Source: UBA10649 sp963700255
GTDB taxonomy: Bacteria > Actinomycetota > Actinomycetes > S36-B12
NCBI GenBank assembly: GCA_963700255.1
Contig: CAVOWW010000004.1
Coordinates: 28,950-92,949, forward strand
Reading direction: 5' to 3'
DNA length: 64,000 nucleotides
The notes under the pieces: generated by a model
The model's input: the letters and a program-made list of their open reading frames with translations, nothing else
The model's database searches: none
Told to the model about the DNA's origin: nothing
Part shown: one piece after another, positions 36,895 to 46,639 of the stretch
How positions within the stretch are numbered: the stretch's first letter is position 1
Layout: each line of letters begins with the position of its first letter
Translations under genes and position numbers: made by a program

Positions 36895-36943
36895 CGTTCC
36901 TCCCGGATCACAGCGTAGGCAGCGCAGGTCGCCGTGGCCTCGG

Positions 36944-36949
36944 TAGGTT
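36944..36949 (+). promoter_or_regulatory. Leaderless minus-10 element for the HerA-like gene
   Basis: TAGGTT with exactly six bases to the ATG and no ribosome-binding site, in the 61-base divergent gap. Confidence 0.6.
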
Positions 36950-36955
36950 GCACGC

Positions 36956-39376
36956 ATGGCTGACCTGAGCATCGGTGGCGCACTCGACCCCGCCACCAAG
37001 GAACGTACCGCCGACTCCACTGTCATCGGGACAGCGGACCTCACGACCCACGGCGTCATCGTAGGCATGACGGGCTCGGGCAAGACCGGCCTGGGCATCG
37101 TCCTCATCGAGGAGTGCCTGGCGGCGGGGGTGCCCACCCTGCTCATCGACCCCAAGGGCGACCTGACCAACCTCTGCCTGACCTTCCCCGGGCTCGCGGC
37201 GGCCGACTTCGAGCCGTGGGTCAACGCGAGCGACGTCGCCAAGGCCGGTGTGACGGCTGGCGAGTACGCGGGCCAGCAGGCGACCCTGTGGCGCGAGGGC
37301 CTCGCGGGCTGGGGCATCGCCCCCGACCGCATCGCCGCGCTGCGCCAGGCGGTCGACTTCGAGGTCTACACGCCGGGCTCGAGCTCCGGCACGCAGCTGA
37401 ACATCGTCGGGACCCTGCAGGCGCCGCCCAGCGGGACGCCGAGCGAGGACACAGCGGACGAGATCGAGAGCTACGTGACCAGCGTCCTCTCGATGCTCGG
37501 CATCGATGCGGATCCGCTGTCCTCGCGTGAGCACGTGCTCCTGTCGGCGCTCATCCAGCACGCGTGGAGCCAGGGCGAGGACCTCGACCTCGCCACGCTT
37601 CTCGCACGGGTCCAGCAGCCACCGATGCGCAAGCTCGGCGTCCTCGAGCTGGACCAGTTCTTCCCGGCTGCCGACCGCGCCACGTTCACCGTGCGCCTGA
37701 ACAGCCTCCTGGCCTCGCCGGGATTCGCCACCTGGATGGCGGGTGACCCGATCGACATCGAGTCGATGCTGCACACCGCCGAGGGCCGGCCCCGCTGCGC
37801 CATCATCACGACCTCCCACCTGTCCGACGAGCAGCGACAGTCCGTCACCGCGCTGATCCTCGCCAAGCTCGTCACGTGGATGCGCCGTCAGGGTGGCACC
37901 TCGGACCTGAGGGCCCTGCTCTACATGGACGAGGTCGCCGGCTACCTTCCCCCCACCGCGAATCCGCCCACCAAGAAGCCGATCATGCTGCTGCTCAAGC
38001 AGGCTCGCGCCTTCGGACTGGGCGTCGTGCTGTCCACCCAGAACCCCGTCGACGTCGACTACAAGGCGCTCTCGAATGCGGGCACCTGGCTCATCGGCCG
38101 CCTCCAGACCGAGCAGGACAAGGCTCGGCTGATCGACGGGCTGAAGAGTGCCGCCGGAAGCGTCGACATCAGCGCCGTCAGCGAGACCATCTCGAGCCTG
38201 GGCAAGCGCCAGTTCATGCTCAAGCGAGTGGGGTCCGACCAGCCGTCGCTGACGACGACCCGGTGGGCGATGAGCTACCTGCGGGGCCCGCTGATGCGCA
38301 ACGAGATCACGAAGCTCGCCGAGTCCGGGCTGGTGTCCCGCGCGGTCGCGCTGACGGCGACGACCCAGGCCCCCGCTCCCACCGGCTCCGTCGCCGCTCC
38401 CGGTCCCGCCACCGCCGCGGCGCCGGCCGTCGCCACGGGAATCGCACCGCCTGCCGCCCTCGCCGACGACGAGACCCCCGTCGCGCCGGCCGTCGCCACG
38501 GGAATCGCCGTGTCCTACCTCGATCCCGCTGCCCCGTGGGCCGCCACGATCGGGGCGTCCGCCGGCACCCGGCTGCAGGCGGCGGCCATCGCCCGGGTGC
38601 GGCTGCGCTACGACGACACGAAGGCCGACCTGATCCACGACGAGGAGTACGAGGCGGTGCTGTGCCCGCTCCCGGCGGTGCCGAGCCCGACCGACTTCAC
38701 CTCCGTCGACTACGACGATCGCGACCTGCTCGCTGTCGCGCCGCAGGGAGCGGTGTACACGCTTCCCGTGGCCGACATCGGCCGCAAGACGTGGTGGACG
38801 GACCTCAAGAGGTCGCTCACCGACCACCTGGCCAGCACCCTGAAGGTCCAGATCCTCGTCAACCCCGAGCTCAAGCTGTACTCGCGCGTCGGTGAGACCT
38901 CCGAGCAGTTCACCGAGCGCTGCGCCCTGGCCGCCGACGCGAAGGCCGACGCGGCCGTCGCGGCGCTGCAGAAGAAGTACGACACCAAGCTGCGGACGCT
39001 GCGCACGCGGGCGGACACCGCCACAACCGCTGCCCAGCGCGCCGCGGCGCAGCACACCACCCAGCACGGCACCGGGGCGCAGGTGACGAACCTGCTGGGG
39101 GGCCTGTTCGGGGGCGCCCGGAGCCGGCGCTCCATCGTGACGGATGTCCGTCGCGCCTCGGCCTCGGCGTCGAGGGTGGACGCAGCGCAGGACAAGGTGA
39201 CGGCCGCGGAGCAGGCGATTCTCGACCTCGAGGCGGAGCTGCGGGACGAGGTGACCGGCATCGACGCCGAGTGGAGTGCCAAGGCCGCCACGATCACGAC
39301 GATGGACGTGCCGCTCGAGCGATCGGACGTCGTGGTCGCGGACCTGCGGCTGGTGTGGGTCCCCAGCACCTCCTGA
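36956..39376 (+). CDS. HerA-like / DUF853 ATPase
   Basis: 806 residues. Walker A is GMTGSGKTGLG at about 37-47 and Walker B ALLYMDEVAGYLP at about 319-331; a sensor/arginine region IGRLQTEQDKARLIDGL follows. The C-terminal 300 residues add an Ala/Thr-rich linker, a beta domain and a long coiled coil (KADAAVAALQKKYDTKLRTLRTRADTATTAAQRAAAQ). Related proteins are hexameric DNA-pumping helicases of the HerA/FtsK group; some belong to anti-phage systems but this stands alone. Cytosolic. Confidence 0.88.
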   Translation: MADLSIGGALDPATKERTADSTVIGTADLTTHGVIVGMTGSGKTGLGIVLIEECLAAGVPTLLIDPKGDLTNLCLTFPGLAAADFEPWVNASDVAKAGVTAGEYAGQQATLWREGLAGWGIAPDRIAALRQAVDFEVYTPGSSSGTQLNIVGTLQAPPSGTPSEDTADEIESYVTSVLSMLGIDADPLSSREHVLLSALIQHAWSQGEDLDLATLLARVQQPPMRKLGVLELDQFFPAADRATFTVRLNSLLASPGFATWMAGDPIDIESMLHTAEGRPRCAIITTSHLSDEQRQSVTALILAKLVTWMRRQGGTSDLRALLYMDEVAGYLPPTANPPTKKPIMLLLKQARAFGLGVVLSTQNPVDVDYKALSNAGTWLIGRLQTEQDKARLIDGLKSAAGSVDISAVSETISSLGKRQFMLKRVGSDQPSLTTTRWAMSYLRGPLMRNEITKLAESGLVSRAVALTATTQAPAPTGSVAAPGPATAAAPAVATGIAPPAALADDETPVAPAVATGIAVSYLDPAAPWAATIGASAGTRLQAAAIARVRLRYDDTKADLIHDEEYEAVLCPLPAVPSPTDFTSVDYDDRDLLAVAPQGAVYTLPVADIGRKTWWTDLKRSLTDHLASTLKVQILVNPELKLYSRVGETSEQFTERCALAADAKADAAVAALQKKYDTKLRTLRTRADTATTAAQRAAAQHTTQHGTGAQVTNLLGGLFGGARSRRSIVTDVRRASASASRVDAAQDKVTAAEQAILDLEAELRDEVTGIDAEWSAKAATITTMDVPLERSDVVVADLRLVWVPSTS

Positions 39377-39454
39377 CGAACTTCTCGGAGCGCGCGCATC
39401 AGCGGGGGTCGGGGCGGTACGGTCTCGCCAGCCTTCGAGTGACGAGGAGTCCCC

Positions 39455-41215
39455 GTGTCCCATCTGCATCCGCAGGACGAGGCACCACTCGGCTTCCCCG
39501 AGGCGGCCGGCGACAAGGGCCTGAAGAGCGGCGCGCTCGGCCTCATGTCGAGCATCGTCGTCGGCATGGCCTCCACGGCACCTGCCTACAGCCTGGCGGC
39601 GAGCCTCGGCTTCGTCGTGGCGACGGCCAACGGCGACGGCATCATCGGGGTCAAGGCACCGTCCATCATGCTGCTGGCCTTCATCCCGATGTTCTTCATC
39701 GCCATCGCGTACCAGCAGCTCAACCGGGCCGAGCCCGACTGCGGCACCACCTTCACGTGGGCGACCCGCGCCTTCGGCCCGCGTGCCGGTTGGATCGGCG
39801 GCTGGGGCATCATCGCCGCCGACGTCATCGTCATGGCCAACCTCGCCCAGATCGCCGGTTCGTACGGGTTCCTGCTCTTCGGCCTCGACGACCTCGCGGA
39901 GTCGACGATCTGGAGCATGGTCGCCGGTGTCGCCTGGATCATCATCATGACGTACATCTGCTACCGCGGGATCGAGGTCTCCGCGCGCCTCCAGTACGCC
40001 CTGCTCGGCATCGAGGTCGTCGTGCTGGTGATCTTCTCCGCGATCGCCCTCGTCAAGGTCTACTCGGGCAACGCCACCCCGGACTCGCTGACCCCGGAGC
40101 TCTCGTGGCTGTGGCCGTCGGGCATCACCCTGAGCGCCATGGTGACCGCGACGCTGATCGCCGTGTTCATCTACTGGGGCTGGGACACCGCAGTCTCCAT
40201 CAACGAGGAGACCTCCGACCCGGAGAAGACGCCCGGCCGGGCAGCCGTCATCTCGACCCTCCTCCTGCTGCTCACCTACGCGATCGTCAGCGTCGCGACC
40301 GTCGCATTCGCGGGTGTCGGTGAAGAGGGGCTGGGACTGGCGAACCCCGAGAACTCCGACGACGTGTTCCAGGCGTTGGGGCCGTCGGTCTTCGGCGACT
40401 CGGGCATCGGCCAGCTGCTCGAGATCCTGCTGATCCTGTCGGTGCTCTCGTCGGCCGCCGCCTCCACCCAGACCACGATCCTGCCCACCGCACGGACGAC
40501 CCTGGCGATGGGCGCGTACAAGGCGCTGCCGAAGTCGTTCGCCAACATCCATCCCCGCTACTTCACGCCGACGGTGGCGACGATCTGGATGGGCGTCGTC
40601 TCGATCGTGTTCTACGTGGGGCTGACGCTCGTGAGCGAGAACGTGCTGGGCGACTCGATCGCCGCCGTCGGCCTCATGATCGCGTTCTACTACGGCATCA
40701 CCGGGTTCGCCGCCGTCTGGTTCTACCGTCACGAGATCTTCACAGGATTGAACAGCTTCGTGATGAAGGGCCTGTTCCCGTTCCTCGGCGGGACGATGCT
40801 GCTGGGCGCCTTCGTGATCGCGTCGTACCAGTACGCGCAGCCGGACTACGGCAGCACCACCCTCAACGGCGTCGGGGGCGTGTTCATCATCGGCATCGGC
40901 GCCCTGCTGCTCGGCGTCGTGCTGATGGTGGTGTGGAACATGATCGCGCCGGCATTCTTCCGAGGCGAGACGCTGTCGAAGCGGACCTCCTCGGAGCTCG
41001 TGCTGCTGGTGCCCTCGATGGAGGACGAGACGGTGCGCCTACCCGACTCGGGCCTCCCCGACATCGTCATCGCACCGGACCTGTCCAACCTCCCCGAGGG
41101 AGGGGTCGCACTCGACCTGGAGTCCGGCGAGGAGATCGAGAACACCGGGCAGCTACGGGCCCTGCGGGCCGAGCAGGCTCAGGAGGACGACACGGACGGG
41201 CAGAAGAAGGAGTAG
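39455..41215 (+). CDS. APC superfamily amino acid permease
   Basis: 586 residues with about twelve membrane helices. Signature at the start: LKSGALGLMSSIVVGMASTAPAYSLAASLGF; later FIYWGWDTAVSINEETSDPEKTPGRAAVIST, the conserved E-x-x-x-P loop of the family. A hydrophilic tail of about 80 residues ends in an acidic/Gln stretch. Imports or exchanges amino acids or amines; substrate unknown. GTG start after GAGGAG. Its 3' end overlaps the opposing sulfatase-like gene by 37 bases. Confidence 0.92.
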   Translation: MSHLHPQDEAPLGFPEAAGDKGLKSGALGLMSSIVVGMASTAPAYSLAASLGFVVATANGDGIIGVKAPSIMLLAFIPMFFIAIAYQQLNRAEPDCGTTFTWATRAFGPRAGWIGGWGIIAADVIVMANLAQIAGSYGFLLFGLDDLAESTIWSMVAGVAWIIIMTYICYRGIEVSARLQYALLGIEVVVLVIFSAIALVKVYSGNATPDSLTPELSWLWPSGITLSAMVTATLIAVFIYWGWDTAVSINEETSDPEKTPGRAAVISTLLLLLTYAIVSVATVAFAGVGEEGLGLANPENSDDVFQALGPSVFGDSGIGQLLEILLILSVLSSAAASTQTTILPTARTTLAMGAYKALPKSFANIHPRYFTPTVATIWMGVVSIVFYVGLTLVSENVLGDSIAAVGLMIAFYYGITGFAAVWFYRHEIFTGLNSFVMKGLFPFLGGTMLLGAFVIASYQYAQPDYGSTTLNGVGGVFIIGIGALLLGVVLMVVWNMIAPAFFRGETLSKRTSSELVLLVPSMEDETVRLPDSGLPDIVIAPDLSNLPEGGVALDLESGEEIENTGQLRALRAEQAQEDDTDGQKKE

Positions 41216-43233
41216 GCAGCCGGGTCCGCCTTGGGCACGATCGCCCACCCGCGGGTCTGGTCGTCGGACGAGCCGGTGGGTCCCTCCCACAGCACCGACC
41301 CGACCACGATCCCGTCCAGGACCACCGGTCCGGCGGTCACGGCACTGTCGCAGGCGGTACTGGCCCGGTCGACGATCACGACCTGCTGGTCGGACTCCCC
41401 GGGCAGCACCTCGACCGCGGTCGGCTCGATCTCGACCCAGTCCGGCGACACAGCGGACCCCAGCAGCGCTGCATCGATCCCGATCGCGAAGGGATAGCGC
41501 GGGTCCGGGGGCGTGAGGTCGTCGCGCTGCCACGGATCGATCTCGGCGACTCCTTCGAACACCCATGGCGTGAGCGCCCCGCCGGCGACCGTCGTGAACA
41601 CCGGACCTGACGGCAGGTCCGCCGACAGGTCGGGGCTCAGGTCGAGGCCGGCGGACGGCGCGGCCCCGGCAGCGACCGCGACGGTGGCGGCGATCTGGCC
41701 GGTCGACCTCGGCTCGGTGACGACGTCGGGCGTGGTCTGGCCGGCCCCCTTGACCATCAGCGGGACGTGAGCCACCTCGGACCATCGCTGCACCAGGGTG
41801 TCCCCCACCCGACGGTCGGCACGGTCCGTCATCGTGGCCCCATGGTCCGCGGTGACGATGATCATGGTGTCGTCGTACGAGCCGGATGCCTTGAGCGAGT
41901 CGATGAGCTCGCCCAGCTGCCGGTCGAAGTCGACCGCCGCATTCGCGTACAGGCGTCGCTGCAGCGACTTGAGCTCATCGGTGGAGTAGGTCTGGTCGGC
42001 CTCGCTGCCGACCATGTGGGCGCCCGGGACGATGGGCACCCGGGACGGGAAGATCTGCCGACCCTCGCGATCCACGTTCCATGGCGCATGGGTGCGGATC
42101 GTGTGCCAGAACGCCAGGAAGGGTGCGTCCGGAGTGGCGTCCTGCACCTCGGCGATACCTGAGATGACGGAGCCCACGGAGTCGCCCTCCGCGTCGTCGC
42201 CGAACTCGTCACCACCGCTCCAGAAATCGCGCCACTTGCCGTCGAGGGAGGGGAACAGCTCCGAGAACGGCGGCGCGAGCGCCGTGCGACCCGCGATGGC
42301 TGCGGTGTCCTTGGCGAATGCTGCGTACCGCTCGACGAGGCCGACCCGCGACCCGGATCCGACGGTGGCGCAGTCTGCAGAGTCGCAGTCGAAGGAGTAG
42401 ATGGGCGACTCCATCACCACGGAGTACTCGGACGACAGCCCCGGCACGATGCCGAGCCCGGCACGCACGTCCTGCATCCGGTCGGCTCCCTGCGAGGCGA
42501 CGTCGGAGATGCCGCTCAGCATCGACGGCACTGCGTAGTCGGTGTAGTTCGCCGCCGAGTAGCCACGGGTGTACGTGGTGGACTCCTGCTGCAGGGCACG
42601 CAGGTTCGGCAGCTCAGGGCGGACGGTGCCATCCACGTCGAAGGCGAGTGGGTACTGGAGCTCGTCGGACACCACCCACAGCACTGACGGCCGCTCCGCG
42701 CCGGTGTCGAACGTGAACGCGACTGCCGCGTCGGCCTGACTGCCGCCCATGTTGCTCACCACGAGTGGAACCGCTGCGGCGACGCCCGCGAACACCACCA
42801 GCAGGGTGCCCATCGCCAGGCGCCGGGCGAGCAGGGTGATGGCCGAGGCCACCACGAGTCCGGCCACCGGTGCGAGGATCGGCGCCCCGGACAGCAGCGT
42901 CCGAGCGAGCACGTTCCCGACGAAGAACCAGGTCACGGCGAGCATGGCCAGCGATGCCACGATGTCGTACGAGCGCGCCGAGAGGCGTGAGCGGAGAAGC
43001 CCCAGGATCCCGAAGGCGATCAGCCAGCCGACGACCACCCCGGTGACGAGGAGCACGACCCACGCCAGCGGCGACACGCCGTGCGCGGCGAAGAAGACCT
43101 CGTTTGCCGCGACCTTCTCGCTCGCCGGAATGACGACCGCGAGAATGCCGACCGCGACCAGCCAGGAGGCGTTGTTGGCAGCACTCGTGTTGGTGCGCGG
43201 GCCGAGGCGACTGCCCAGCCCGGGCGACGTCAC
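41179..43233 (-). CDS. Membrane sulfatase / LTA-synthase-like alkaline phosphatase superfamily protein
   Basis: 684 residues. About five membrane helices at the start (AVGILAVVIPASEK ... LVVFAGVAAAVPLVV), then an outward catalytic domain: PSVLWVVSDEL with the first metal Asp-Glu, GYSAANYTDYAVPSMLSG (nucleophile region), FWHTIRTHAPW, and IIVTADHGATM with the second metal pair. Such proteins transfer or cleave phospho- or sulfo-groups on surface glycans. The GTG at 43233 overlaps the methyltransferase stop (GTGA); a GTG at 43254 is less likely. Exact reaction unknown. Confidence 0.87.
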   Translation of the reverse strand: MTSPGLGSRLGPRTNTSAANNASWLVAVGILAVVIPASEKVAANEVFFAAHGVSPLAWVVLLVTGVVVGWLIAFGILGLLRSRLSARSYDIVASLAMLAVTWFFVGNVLARTLLSGAPILAPVAGLVVASAITLLARRLAMGTLLVVFAGVAAAVPLVVSNMGGSQADAAVAFTFDTGAERPSVLWVVSDELQYPLAFDVDGTVRPELPNLRALQQESTTYTRGYSAANYTDYAVPSMLSGISDVASQGADRMQDVRAGLGIVPGLSSEYSVVMESPIYSFDCDSADCATVGSGSRVGLVERYAAFAKDTAAIAGRTALAPPFSELFPSLDGKWRDFWSGGDEFGDDAEGDSVGSVISGIAEVQDATPDAPFLAFWHTIRTHAPWNVDREGRQIFPSRVPIVPGAHMVGSEADQTYSTDELKSLQRRLYANAAVDFDRQLGELIDSLKASGSYDDTMIIVTADHGATMTDRADRRVGDTLVQRWSEVAHVPLMVKGAGQTTPDVVTEPRSTGQIAATVAVAAGAAPSAGLDLSPDLSADLPSGPVFTTVAGGALTPWVFEGVAEIDPWQRDDLTPPDPRYPFAIGIDAALLGSAVSPDWVEIEPTAVEVLPGESDQQVVIVDRASTACDSAVTAGPVVLDGIVVGSVLWEGPTGSSDDQTRGWAIVPKADPAAYSFFCPSVSSS

Positions 43234-44681
43234 GAGGCTTCCAGAAGATCCCACGCGTTTACGACGATCCGGGTGGGGGACGTGGTTCCCACGACCTCGA
43301 CATTGGCGTATCGGCGCTCGAGAGCGGCCACGAGGGCCTCGGTCGAGTAGTCACCCGACCAGTTCGGGATCTGGCTGATGAGCAGTCGGGCCTTCTCATC
43401 GTCGGGAGTCGCGAACTCGATCTGGACGGGGGCGCCGAACGCGGCCAGCGCGTCGACGGCGAATGCCATCGGCGTGCCCTGCGTGATGACCACATGATGG
43501 AGCACCGCCTGGCAGATGACGGCCGACGGTCGGACCCTGGCCGTGAAGGCGGCGAACTCCCTGTCGAGCAGGCCGGATGCCGGCGTCAGGTTGGTGAGGT
43601 CTCCCAGGACCGGCGTCACGCGGTCGGCCACCTCCGGCAGCTGCGAGACCCCGGCGTGGAGGACGTCAAGCGCCCCAGCATCGGCATCCATGACGACGAC
43701 CTGAGCGTCGGCGTGCCGCACCAGGTGCGTCGCCGTGAATCCGTCGTTGCCGCCCACATCGAGCACGAGTCGGTTGCGAGCCTCAGCACCTGCCACGAAT
43801 GCTGCGGCCAGCTCGGACTTTCGGGTCAGGTCGTCACTCTCGTAGTGCCCGCGCGTGCCGTAGTCGACCCATGTCGTGCTGTGCTCCCGGCTCTGCAGCT
43901 TGGCCACCTGCTTGGCCAGGCGCTTGGTGAGCGAGAGCGTCGCGTTCTTCGCGAGCTCCGGGTTGCGGGTCGCCTGGTCTGCGTACTTGGACTCGCTTGG
44001 GGCGTTCTTCTCCACCGGCCGCGTCGTGGCCTGCAGGAGGAGCAGCGACAGGCTGCGCCGACGGCGCTTGGGCAGCAGCTGACGGGCCGCCTCGGACCTC
44101 AGGCCCCGATGACGGGCAAGCGCCCAGGCATCAGCCGCCGTCACCCGGTCTCCGGACCCGACAGCCAACGGGTTGATGAAGTGCTCGATGAACTGGCGCG
44201 ACGCGTTCCAGGACGGGTTGGGCCGCCAGGTCTCGATCGATCCGAGGTCGATGAACACGGGCCGCATGCCGCGGAACTGCACGTTGAAGGCCGAGGCGTC
44301 CTTGAGGTCGAGCCCGATGCCCAGGAGCCGACGGCGCAGCTCGAGCGTGAGCAGGGCCGCGGACTCCAGCAGCGAGTTCGGCCACTCCCACGGATACGTG
44401 ATCAGGTCGATCGGCTCCACCGAGAACACGACCGCGTCGTTGGCCATGGGGCGCCCAGACTGCCGGCGGTACTCGTCGAGGATCCGGGCCGCGTGCTCCC
44501 CGTGAACCTCGTCGAAGGACACCAGAGTGCCCGCGCGGACGAGCTCGCCGTACAGGTCTGAGTCACGGAGCCGGCGAAGGGCCTTGGCGGAATCGGGCAG
44601 GGCGATGCGGTGCCAGGCGCCCTCGAAGGGGAAGGCGGCGTTCTCGGGGTCGCGGAAGCTGGCCGAGCCGACGGAGGTCAC
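43230..44681 (-). CDS. SAM-dependent methyltransferase with N-terminal kinase-like segment
   Basis: 483 residues from GTG 44681. The N-terminal half has DASAFNVQFRGMRPVFIDLGSIE, reminiscent of a protein-kinase-like catalytic loop (D-x-x-x-x-N ... D), and the C-terminal half is a class I methyltransferase (LVLDVGGNDGFTATHLV, VVVMDADAGALD, AVICQAVLHHVV). A short gene for a 57-residue membrane protein precedes it and the sulfatase-like gene overlaps its end, so the three look like a surface glycan-modification operon (inference). Confidence 0.84.
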   Translation of the reverse strand: MTSVGSASFRDPENAAFPFEGAWHRIALPDSAKALRRLRDSDLYGELVRAGTLVSFDEVHGEHAARILDEYRRQSGRPMANDAVVFSVEPIDLITYPWEWPNSLLESAALLTLELRRRLLGIGLDLKDASAFNVQFRGMRPVFIDLGSIETWRPNPSWNASRQFIEHFINPLAVGSGDRVTAADAWALARHRGLRSEAARQLLPKRRRRSLSLLLLQATTRPVEKNAPSESKYADQATRNPELAKNATLSLTKRLAKQVAKLQSREHSTTWVDYGTRGHYESDDLTRKSELAAAFVAGAEARNRLVLDVGGNDGFTATHLVRHADAQVVVMDADAGALDVLHAGVSQLPEVADRVTPVLGDLTNLTPASGLLDREFAAFTARVRPSAVICQAVLHHVVITQGTPMAFAVDALAAFGAPVQIEFATPDDEKARLLISQIPNWSGDYSTEALVAALERRYANVEVVGTTSPTRIVVNAWDLLEAS

Positions 44682-44688
44682 GCTCGGA

Positions 44689-44862
44689 TCAGGCGTCGTT
44701 CGAGGCCGACTCGGGCTCGGGAGCATTGTCCTCGAGGCGGCGGCCGCGCAGCTTGGCGAAGTTCGAGCGGATGAAGAACCACGTGCCTGCGGCACCGCTG
44801 GCGATGGCGGCCAGCAGGTACGAGCCCGTGCCTGCGTCGATGTAACCAACCAGATCCAGCAT
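44689..44862 (-). CDS. Small single-pass membrane protein
   Basis: 57 residues, MLDLVGYIDAGTGSYLL..., one helix (YLLAAIASGAAGTWFFI) then a basic and an acidic tail. The DAGTGSY segment is a known feature of short proteins preceding methyltransferase/sulfatase pairs, from memory. GAGGTG precedes the ATG. First gene of the operon. Confidence 0.75.
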   Translation of the reverse strand: MLDLVGYIDAGTGSYLLAAIASGAAGTWFFIRSNFAKLRGRRLEDNAPEPESASNDA

Positions 44863-44931
44863 GTTCACCTCACGTTGTCCTGCGCGTATTGTCCGAGGGT
44901 ACATGGCCCGGGTGGGTCGCCATGCCTTCGG

Positions 44932-45460
44932 CTACCGGCCTCTCGTCGCCAGGAGCCTCTCGATGTCGCCGAACACCTCCATGCCGGCACACGTGCCCTC
45001 CCCCTCGAGGACGATCCGGCCGCCCGGATCCAGGTGCCGGAGGGAGACCCGCCCGTCCAGGGGATGATCGCAACCGAGGTGATCAGGGACGCCGTCGGAT
45101 CGGCGTCGAAGGACGAGACGACGCCCTCGACGTTCACGTCGCCGCCCAGCCCGTGGCCGAAGGACACGATCCCTTGGTAGCACTTCCATGAAGGGCACCA
45201 GGCCGTACCAGCCCATGATCCCCGGCGACCGCCAGGTCACCGGCCATGGCTCCAGCGGCGTCGTGAAGTCGACTCGCCCGCGAGCAGCCGTCACCGGACT
45301 CGAGTCCGCGGAAGATCCCCGGGATGACCGCCCAGCGCTGGGTGAGGTCGGCGTTCACCAGCTTGATGTACCAGCCCTCGAAGAAGCCACTGCGCTCGTC
45401 GGTGCCGTGGAACGCCTCGGGTCGACGAAGCCCGCGGACGAAGACGAACGGACCGGTCAC
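44932..45460 (-). pseudogene. Tocopherol-cyclase-like gene, decayed
   Basis: Pieces in three frames line up in order with the tocopherol cyclase-like family: RRPEAFHGT...GFFEGWYIKLVNADLTQRWAVIPGIFRG (45460 downward), then SPGIMGWYGLVPFME, then, after one extra base near 45183, CYQGIVSFGHGLGGDV, then ITSVAIIPWTG. Two family segments are missing (about 90 residues after FRG, and the GGRGYIEKDWG...NHF block), so unlike other breaks in the window this one includes deletions and is a true pseudogene. Confidence 0.7.
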
Positions 45461-45511
45461 TCCTGCCGGGTAGCCACCTCCGCGATCGATGACCGTGCCG
45501 ATGGATGCGCA

Positions 45512-45856
45512 TCAACCGGTCGACGGGGATGCGACTGGACTAGCCGATCCGCGCGGCACCTGCACGCGCCATTCGAACCCACCCGCGTCGTCCGACTCAG
45601 TGACGATGACGTCAATGGTGCTTCCGTCGGACTCGTCTGTGACCGCGCAGGTGAACGTGGTGCCGGCTTCGGCCAGGACGCCACTGGGGCACACGACCGT
45701 GAAGTCCCCGCCCACCTGATCGGCCAGCCCGGCCTCGATCTGGTCCTGCACGTCGTCGGAGCGAAGAGTCGGGGGCGCCGAGCATCCGGTCAGCCAGACG
45801 AGCGCGACGAAGGACATGGCCGTCACTGCCCCGCGGACTCCGCGCATCTCCCGCAC
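45512..45856 (-). CDS. DUF4333-like lipoprotein
   Basis: 114 residues from the GTG at 45856, which has AGGAGGG five bases ahead. Signal with lipobox LTGC (SFVALVWLTGCSAPP), then a small domain with two Cys (VVCPSGVLAEAGTTFTCAVTDESDGSTIDVIVTESD) matching the DUF4333 pattern common in mycobacterial relatives. Membrane-anchored on the outside. Function unknown. Confidence 0.8.
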   Translation of the reverse strand: MREMRGVRGAVTAMSFVALVWLTGCSAPPTLRSDDVQDQIEAGLADQVGGDFTVVCPSGVLAEAGTTFTCAVTDESDGSTIDVIVTESDDAGGFEWRVQVPRGSASPVASPSTG

Positions 45857-46045
45857 CCACTCCCTCCTGGCACCCCCGTGCCCCGCTCTCCAGTAGGGCC
45901 GAGAGTAGGGCGCGATCACCCTCAGCGCGGATATTCCTCGCCACGGATGCCGTATTCGGCCCCTGAAATCGGGCGGCTCGCGAGATAGTGGACCTCGGAC
46001 CATCACGCCCCGTCCCCCGTGGCGGCTGATCGGGAGGTTGTCAGC

Positions 46046-46603
46046 ATGCGGAAGCTCCACTCACGGCATGGCATCGCGGTCGCCGCGCTGGTCTCGGCAT
46101 CGGTCATGGTCCTGACCTCGTGCTCCTCCGACCCCGAGCCCGCAGCGTCGAGCGCGTCCGCATCAGCCGCCGCCTCGAGCGCCGCTGCGTCACCCTCGGC
46201 GAGCGCCGAGGCCGTCGCCCCGACCGGCGCTGCGGCAGCCGCATGCGCCGCCTACTTCGAGCTCGACCTGCTCAACAGCGACTACGCCGGCGGCGCGGTG
46301 GAGGATGGCGACATCACCGAGGAGCAGGTGCGCGACCAGTTCCAGGCCCAGCTGAAGGAACTGGTGGCCGAGGCCAAGCTCGCCGTCGAGGACGGCAGCG
46401 CCGACCGCAAGCTCCTGGTCAACGCCAAGCGCATGAAGAAGATCGTGAAGAGCCTTGCCAAGGACGAGGCCCTGTCCGACCTCTCGAAGGCGAAGCAGAC
46501 CCGCTTCGCCAAGTCCTCACTGCGCGTGCAGAACGCGTGCGACCGAGCCGGCCTGCCGCTGCCCGCCGACAACATCACGGCACGCACCGCCGCCGGACTG
46601 TAG
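46046..46603 (+). CDS. Small lipoprotein
   Basis: 185 residues. Signal with lipobox LTSC (VSASVMVLTSCSSDPEP), Ser/Ala linker, then a helical domain (YFELDLLNSDYAGGAVEDGDITEEQVRDQFQAQLKELVAEAKL) with two Cys. GGGAGG precedes the ATG at 46046. No family recognised. Divergent from the DUF4333-like gene. Confidence 0.78.
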   Translation: MRKLHSRHGIAVAALVSASVMVLTSCSSDPEPAASSASASAAASSAAASPSASAEAVAPTGAAAAACAAYFELDLLNSDYAGGAVEDGDITEEQVRDQFQAQLKELVAEAKLAVEDGSADRKLLVNAKRMKKIVKSLAKDEALSDLSKAKQTRFAKSSLRVQNACDRAGLPLPADNITARTAAGL

Positions 46604-46627
46604 CGCGAGGACACCCGAGGTCCTGAC

Positions 46628-46633
46628 TACAGT
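46628..46633 (+). promoter_or_regulatory. Leaderless minus-10 element for tesB
   Basis: TACAGT, six bases before the GTG start of tesB, with no Shine-Dalgarno. Confidence 0.55.
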
Positions 46634-46639
46634 CGAGCC

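Noticed and set aside
36908..40732. A 1274-residue open frame on the minus strand
   Set aside because: It lies antisense to the HerA-like and APC genes, is rich in Arg/Asp/His/Gly as expected for a shadow in high-GC DNA, and has no domain.
43252..43254. Longer start for the sulfatase-like gene
   Set aside because: The GTG at 43233 overlaps the preceding stop in the pattern used throughout this window and needs no extra overlap.
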